8,652 nt of DNA from an uncultured Atopobium sp. (GTDB taxonomy: Bacteria; Actinomycetota; Coriobacteriia; Coriobacteriales; Atopobiaceae). The notes under the pieces are model-generated. The model had not been told where the DNA came from, did not search any database, and saw only the letters and a list, made by a program, of their open reading frames with translations. Both the position numbers and the translations under genes were made by a program. Location of the stretch: NCBI GenBank assembly GCA_937926845.1, contig CALBBS010000158.1, positions 1 to 8,652 of the forward strand, read 5' to 3'. Every line of letters begins with the position of its first letter. Positions within the stretch are counted from its first letter, which is position 1. This document shows, piece by piece, positions 5,171-8,652 of the stretch.

Positions 5171-6496
5171 TTAAACTCGCTTAAGCAGACAAACGTTTTC
5201 CACATGGAAGGTCTGTGGGAACAGGTCTACCGGGGTCACACTTACCGGTTTGTATGAGCCAATTTCAACAAAGCGTTTAAGGTCACGCGCCAGTGTTGCG
5301 GGATCGCAAGAAACGTATGCAATAGCACGTGCAGGCTGCTTGGAAAGTTGCTGAATCACTTCAGGAGCAAGGCCCGCACGAGGAGGATCAACAATAATCA
5401 CGTCAGCATCTGTATCAGGGAATTCTCTACCTGCGTCTCCGCCTACTGCGTCAACGTTATCAAGCTTTGCTAATTCAAGGTTTCGACGAAGATCTCTAAC
5501 AGCTGGACCATAGGCCTCAACAGCAGAAACAAATCCTGCACGCTTTGCCAGAGGAAGGGTGAAGGTTCCAGCTCCACAATAGAGGTCCATAGCCTCGTCG
5601 TCTGGCTGGACATCTAAACCAGAAAGTACAAGCTCAACGAGTTTCTCGGCACCCTTGGTATTGACCTGAAAGAATGAAGGAGCAGAAAGCTGCATCTTCT
5701 GGCCGTCAATGAGCTCGCTCCATGAGCCGGTGCCACTTAGACGCTCAACGCCTACAACGCGGCGGGCTTTACTGGGGCCTTTTGTCATAACGCGAACAAC
5801 ACTTGTTGCCTTTACTGCGTCGCCTAAAACGCGTGCCACTTGCGCGCGTGGGAAGCCGCTCGGAGCGGTCCAGAGCGCCACCTCAAGTTCTTTGGTACGT
5901 CTAGACACTCTGATGCCAATGCGTTCTATATCAAGCTCGTGAGAGCCCGAGAGGTAGGAGAGCGCACCGCTAACAGCTCCAACAGCCTTCTGGTTGCTCT
6001 TATCTAAGAGCGGACAGTCTTTAATGCGAACAATGTCCTGTCCGTTAGGTGCATACATGCCTACCAGGGTTTTATTGCCATTGCGCTTAAATGCCAGTTC
6101 AATTTTGTTGCGATAGCCCCATGGTTCGCCAGGGGAAATAATATCTTTTACCAGCTCAGAAACATCGTCGTGTGAAAAATGCCCAATGCGTTCAAGAGCA
6201 GATATCACTCCGTTGCGTTTCTCGACAAGTTGCTGCTCATAAAGCATGTTGCCCCAAGGAGTGGCACCCGTGAGCACAACAAAGGGATTGGGGCGAGGGT
6301 CTCTGAATGCAGAAGCTTCCAAGACCTTTACAAGCTGTGCGCGAGAAAACCTATCTGTGTCCTCGGTAATCTTTGCGCTGATAGTATCTCCAGGGACGGC
6401 GCCGCCAGAGATGAAGACCGTTTTTCCTTCTTGGGTATGAGCGATGGCGTCTGGGCCATAACTCATACGTTCAACATGTAGGGTGAGTTCAGACAC
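5171..6496 (-). CDS. rlmD: TRAM-domain RNA m5U methyltransferase (RlmD/RlmCD type)
   Basis: SAM-dependent enzyme of 441 residues that makes 5-methyluridine, most likely in 23S rRNA. An N-terminal TRAM domain (about 3-60, with FISGGAVPGD) precedes a central region and a C-terminal Rossmann methyltransferase with DLYCGAGTFTLPLA, DADVIIVDPPRAGL and AYVSCDPATLARD. Cys397 is the expected catalytic nucleophile and Glu433 in FHVENV the expected general base. Unusually, the N-terminal iron-sulfur motif C-x5-C-G-G-C reads N70...T76-G-A-T79, so three of the four usual ligands are absent; the fourth, Cys161 in IKDCPLL, remains. The start is a GTG that directly abuts the trpS stop (TAAGTG) with no clear Shine-Dalgarno, which points to translational coupling; starting later would break the TRAM domain. 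RlmD and RlmCD specificity cannot be separated by eye. Confidence 0.92.
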   Translation of the reverse strand: MSELTLHVERMSYGPDAIAHTQEGKTVFISGGAVPGDTISAKITEDTDRFSRAQLVKVLEASAFRDPRPNPFVVLTGATPWGNMLYEQQLVEKRNGVISALERIGHFSHDDVSELVKDIISPGEPWGYRNKIELAFKRNGNKTLVGMYAPNGQDIVRIKDCPLLDKSNQKAVGAVSGALSYLSGSHELDIERIGIRVSRRTKELEVALWTAPSGFPRAQVARVLGDAVKATSVVRVMTKGPSKARRVVGVERLSGTGSWSELIDGQKMQLSAPSFFQVNTKGAEKLVELVLSGLDVQPDDEAMDLYCGAGTFTLPLAKRAGFVSAVEAYGPAVRDLRRNLELAKLDNVDAVGGDAGREFPDTDADVIIVDPPRAGLAPEVIQQLSKQPARAIAYVSCDPATLARDLKRFVEIGSYKPVSVTPVDLFPQTFHVENVCLLKRV

Positions 6497-7546
6497 TTAG
6501 TAGACCATTCCCATTGCCTCGCGAACCTCGTCAAGCGTTGCGTTAGCAATAACGTTTGCACGAGCGTTTCCATCGTGGATGATGTCGCGAATAAGGTCTG
6601 GTTGAGCTGCAAACTCTGCACGCTTCTGACGAATTGGCTCAAAGTAGGAGTTAACTGCATCGATGACGTAAGCCTTGAGCGCTCCGCCGCCACCCATGCC
6701 AATCTCATCAGCAATCTCTTTTGGATCACGACCAGTACAAATGCCAGCGGTGGTGAGAAGCGCAGAGACTCCAGGACGATTATCTGGATCAAAGGTAATC
6801 ATGCGCTCAGAGTCAGTCTTGGACTTTTTAATGAGCTTAGCTGTTTCTTCAGCTGTCATAGAAAGCGAGATAGCATTGCCATAAGACTTACTCATCTTGC
6901 GGCCATCAAGACCAGGAATCAACGGAGTAGAGGTGAGAAGGCCAGAAACCTCTGGGAATACCTTTCCATAGCGCTCATTAAAGCGACGAGCAATCTTAGA
7001 AGTAATCTCAATGTGAGGCAGCTGATCGCGACCAACGGGAACAACATTTCCTTTGCAGAAAAGAATGTCGCATGCCTGGTGGACAGGATAAGTGAGGAGA
7101 AGACCGGTGAGAGCATGGCCAGATGCTTCCTGCTCTGCCTTAACAGTTGGATTTCTATGAAGCTCAGACTCGGTAACAAGCGAGAGGAACGGTAGCATAA
7201 GCTGGTTGAGAGCTGGAACTGCAGAATGCGTGAAAATCATAGTCTTTTCTGGATCAATTCCGCAGGCCAGATAATCAATAACCATATTGTAGACATTGTC
7301 TGCAATATGCTCAGTGGTGTCTCTGTCTGTAATGACCTGGTAGTCAGCAATAATAATATTGGTATGAACACCAAGATTTTGGAGTCTTACGCGCTCAACA
7401 ATAGTGCCAAAGTAATGGCCAAGGTGAAGTCTTCCAGTAGGACGGTCACCAGTAAGCATGTTGTACTTTCCTGCATGCTCGGCTAAATCCGCCTGGATTT
7501 CATCAGAACGGCGTACAGCTGCTTCATAACTGCCTTCATTTGGCAT
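6497..7546 (-). CDS. trpS: Tryptophan--tRNA ligase
   Basis: Class I aminoacyl-tRNA synthetase of 349 residues that charges tRNA-Trp in the cytoplasm. The ATP-binding signatures are clear: the HIGH-type motif TGDRPTGRLHLGHY at 32-45 (HLGH 41-44) and KMSKS at 217-221 within LDGRKMSKSYGN. Family segments TYPVHQACDILF (152-163) and PVGRDQLPHIEIT (170-182) lie between them and line the active site. About 25 residues precede the first conserved segment, a modest N-terminal extension. AAGGAG five bases before the ATG at 7544-7546 fixes the start. It heads the unit trpS, rlmD-like, vanZ/RDD, acetyltransferase. A leader of only about 90 bases separates it from the terminator of the right-hand genes, and no convincing T-box or trp leader was found there. 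Confidence 0.97.
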   Translation of the reverse strand: MPNEGSYEAAVRRSDEIQADLAEHAGKYNMLTGDRPTGRLHLGHYFGTIVERVRLQNLGVHTNIIIADYQVITDRDTTEHIADNVYNMVIDYLACGIDPEKTMIFTHSAVPALNQLMLPFLSLVTESELHRNPTVKAEQEASGHALTGLLLTYPVHQACDILFCKGNVVPVGRDQLPHIEITSKIARRFNERYGKVFPEVSGLLTSTPLIPGLDGRKMSKSYGNAISLSMTAEETAKLIKKSKTDSERMITFDPDNRPGVSALLTTAGICTGRDPKEIADEIGMGGGGALKAYVIDAVNSYFEPIRQKRAEFAAQPDLIRDIIHDGNARANVIANATLDEVREAMGMVY

Positions 7547-7634
7547 AGTGACTCCTTGAAGTAAATTAATGCGTGAACTTAGTAAGTTTACCGCATTCCA
7601 AGCTATGGTTTAAATAATGAGTTAATAATCGCCG

Positions 7635-7665
7635 AAAACGATACGCCGACTTTCGCCGGCGTATC
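7635..7665 (-). terminator. Hairpin terminator after the secreted-protein gene
   Basis: On the minus strand GATACGCCG (7657-7665) pairs perfectly over 9 bases with CGGCGTATC (7640-7648) around an 8-base loop, and then a short T-run GTTTTC (7634-7639) follows. The stem is GC-rich but the T-run has only four T, so efficiency may be moderate. It insulates trpS from the accessory genes to the right. Confidence 0.7.
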
Positions 7666-7667
7666 TA

Positions 7668-8128
7668 ACAAGGATGCTGTCATGCTTTTACTTGATGACT
7701 ACTGAATACTATGTGTTACTTAAGAGTGTAGTGATAATAGTAGGTTCTTAGCCAACCATACTCACTTCCCCAATAGCCTTTTCTTGCTCCACCAGGAAAT
7801 GGGCCTTCAACAGAATACGTATTTGTGAAATAAATACGCTTCGTATAAGTTTGAACTCGTCTTGATGATGAACTTCCATCAGGGGTGAAAACTAGATAGG
7901 ACTCAGTGACGTCGGCCCACTGCTTCATTGCAGTCAATTCGTCAAGAACTGTACTAAGTTCATTTGATTCCTGAATACTTATTGGTTCTGTTAAATCATC
8001 AGCAAAAACAATATTAGGAATTAAAGCGACTGAGAGCATAATTACAAGCAATGATCCAATTGAAAGCCTACGTTTTAGTTGTTTATCAATCTTCATTACT
8101 AGCCCCTTTCGTTTGACAGCATCCTTGT
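7668..8128. repeat. 15-bp perfect inverted repeat bracketing the secreted-protein gene
   Basis: ACAAGGATGCTGTCA at 7668-7682 recurs as its exact reverse complement at 8114-8128. The right copy lies inside the 3' end of the permease gene, where it is coding. The left copy lies 33 bases past the stop of the small gene and 2 bases before the terminator hairpin. In the minus-strand transcript the two copies could pair and close a loop around the small ORF. An invertible segment or an inverted duplication are alternatives. Confidence 0.75.
7716..8096 (-). CDS. Small secreted tyrosine-rich protein, function unknown
   Basis: 126-residue protein of no family that I recognise. It has a classic Sec signal peptide: basic start MKIDKQLKRRL, hydrophobic core SIGSLLVIMLSVALI (12-26), and a likely cleavage after NIVFA at residue 32, leaving about 94 residues outside the cell. 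The mature part starts acidic (DDLTEPISIQESNEL), has a Ser/Arg stretch (GSSSSRRV), and ends in a Tyr/Trp/Gly-rich tail (GYWGSEYGWLRTYYYHYTLK). It contains no cysteine, so there are no disulfides, lipobox or lanthionine bridges. GAAAGGGG six bases before the ATG supports the start, which overlaps the end of the membrane gene by 11 bases, so the two are translationally coupled. A bacteriocin-like peptide, an immunity factor or an accessory subunit of the transporter are possible; it does not match the lactococcin 972 pattern convincingly. Confidence 0.72.
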   Translation of the reverse strand: MKIDKQLKRRLSIGSLLVIMLSVALIPNIVFADDLTEPISIQESNELSTVLDELTAMKQWADVTESYLVFTPDGSSSSRRVQTYTKRIYFTNTYSVEGPFPGGARKGYWGSEYGWLRTYYYHYTLK

Positions 8129-8652
8129 GTTATCAATTTGCTTTTTATAACTGCTTTATTAACTAAAGCAATAATTACAGTCATAAGTATCAAGATGAAG
8201 GTCCATAGAAGCGTTTCGAGACAAACTTCAAAATACGAAATTCTTCCAGACTTAAATACATCTGTGGTAGGGAAGATTTCTAAGGCTCCCACTATTGACT
8301 TAGAATCTAAATATGTGAGTGGTATCCATTTGATAATTGACTGTTGAAAGTCTCGAGTTAAGAAATATTTTGGATAAAACGGGATGCATAACAGGGTGAA
8401 GATTATCAGAAGAGAAATAGTTGGCTCTTTAGAAATAGTCAAGAGCAATTCATAGCAGGCGACGACTAGAATCGAAAACAAAAAAATGAGTATAAGCTGT
8501 GATGTGATTACTTGAAGCGCGGACGAATAAATAATTTCGCCACCTCTTCTAAATACGACAGGGTAATCTGGTCGTCCTAAACCATTACGGACCAGTGCAT
8601 ATAAAAGTAATGGTGCAATAGAAATAGCGAACGAAATCATTCCTGTGAAAAG
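8086..8652 (-). CDS. Membrane protein resembling an ABC-2 type permease, C-terminal part (5' end outside window)
   Basis: The frame is open to the right edge, giving 188 visible residues. Hydrophobic segments are visible near ISFAISIAPLLLYALV, QVITSQLILIFLFSILVVACYELLL, TISLLIIFTLLCIPFYP and TLLWTFILILMTVIIALV, so there are about four membrane helices. Between the last two lies a loop with WIPLTYLDSKSIVGALEIFP, similar in style to the loop before the last helix of ABC-2 permeases. No ATP-binding domain is present here; it would be expected upstream, outside the window. An ATG at 8638-8640 has AGGA directly against it with no spacing, so it is probably internal. The gene ends by overlapping the secreted-protein gene, which suggests a shared job such as export of, or protection from, that product. 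The membrane nature is clear; the ABC assignment is tentative. Confidence 0.62.
   Translation of the reverse strand, partial: LFTGMISFAISIAPLLLYALVRNGLGRPDYPVVFRRGGEIIYSSALQVITSQLILIFLFSILVVACYELLLTISKEPTISLLIIFTLLCIPFYPKYFLTRDFQQSIIKWIPLTYLDSKSIVGALEIFPTTDVFKSGRISYFEVCLETLLWTFILILMTVIIALVNKAVIKSKLITQGCCQTKGASNED

Noticed and set aside
6575..7195. Plus-strand ORF of 206 codons opposite trpS
   Set aside because: Antisense shadow of trpS, which has intact HIGH and KMSKS motifs; the translated product shows no recognisable domain.
7547..7640. T-box or trp leader upstream of trpS
   Set aside because: A TGGAATGCGG word (minus strand, 7591-7600) loosely recalls a T-box core, but the leader is too short, lacks a terminator/antiterminator pair and has no Trp-rich leader peptide.
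7716..8096. Lactococcin 972 family bacteriocin
   Set aside because: Size, signal peptide, aromatic tail and a membrane partner are suggestive, but the Gly/Trp/Tyr and Asn/His spacing of that family is not seen.
8638..8640. ATG as the true start of the right-edge membrane protein
   Set aside because: The AGGA abuts the ATG without spacing and the frame stays open to the window edge with residues compatible with a membrane segment, so a partial gene is more likely.

Overview
The window looks like chromosomal DNA from a low-to-mid-GC member of the Coriobacteriia (Atopobium/Lancefieldella/Olsenella type). This is an inference from the look of the proteins (TRAM-type RNA methyltransferase, TrpRS, acidic monocluster-type ferredoxin, Glf plus GT2) and from base composition; no rRNA or marker gene is present to fix it.

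Left part (2-1729, plus strand): the 3' part of a UDP-galactopyranose mutase gene (glf) is followed 9 bases later by a family-2 glycosyltransferase. Together they suggest galactofuranose production and its transfer into a cell-surface polysaccharide; the operon begins left of the window.

Non-coding island (1730-2272): this lies between the convergent glycosyltransferase and maf genes. It is bounded by a perfect 15-bp inverted repeat (1752-1766 / 2240-2254). Just inside each end is a strong hairpin built from the same 19-nt word, and the right half holds a degenerate 41/40-nt tandem repeat enclosed by a 22-bp imperfect inverted repeat. No convincing gene is inside. It resembles a roughly 503-bp non-autonomous mobile element or a structured RNA locus, and is the least explained stretch in the window.

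Middle (2273-7546, all minus strand): reading in the direction of transcription, trpS, an RNA m5U methyltransferase (rlmD-like), a VanZ-RDD membrane protein and a GNAT acetyltransferase are packed with gaps of 0, 22 and 9 bases, so they probably form one operon. A small ferredoxin with its own intrinsic terminator follows, then maf, a nucleotide pyrophosphatase. The methyltransferase has lost three of the four cysteines that normally hold its iron-sulfur cluster.

Right end (7635-8652, minus strand): a more AT-rich accessory pair. A membrane protein resembling an ABC-2 type permease (cut by the window edge) overlaps by 11 bases the start of a small secreted, tyrosine-rich protein of unknown function. 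A 15-bp perfect inverted repeat brackets the small gene, and a hairpin terminator follows. The layout is reminiscent of export or peptide-secretion cassettes, but neither protein could be assigned to a precise family.
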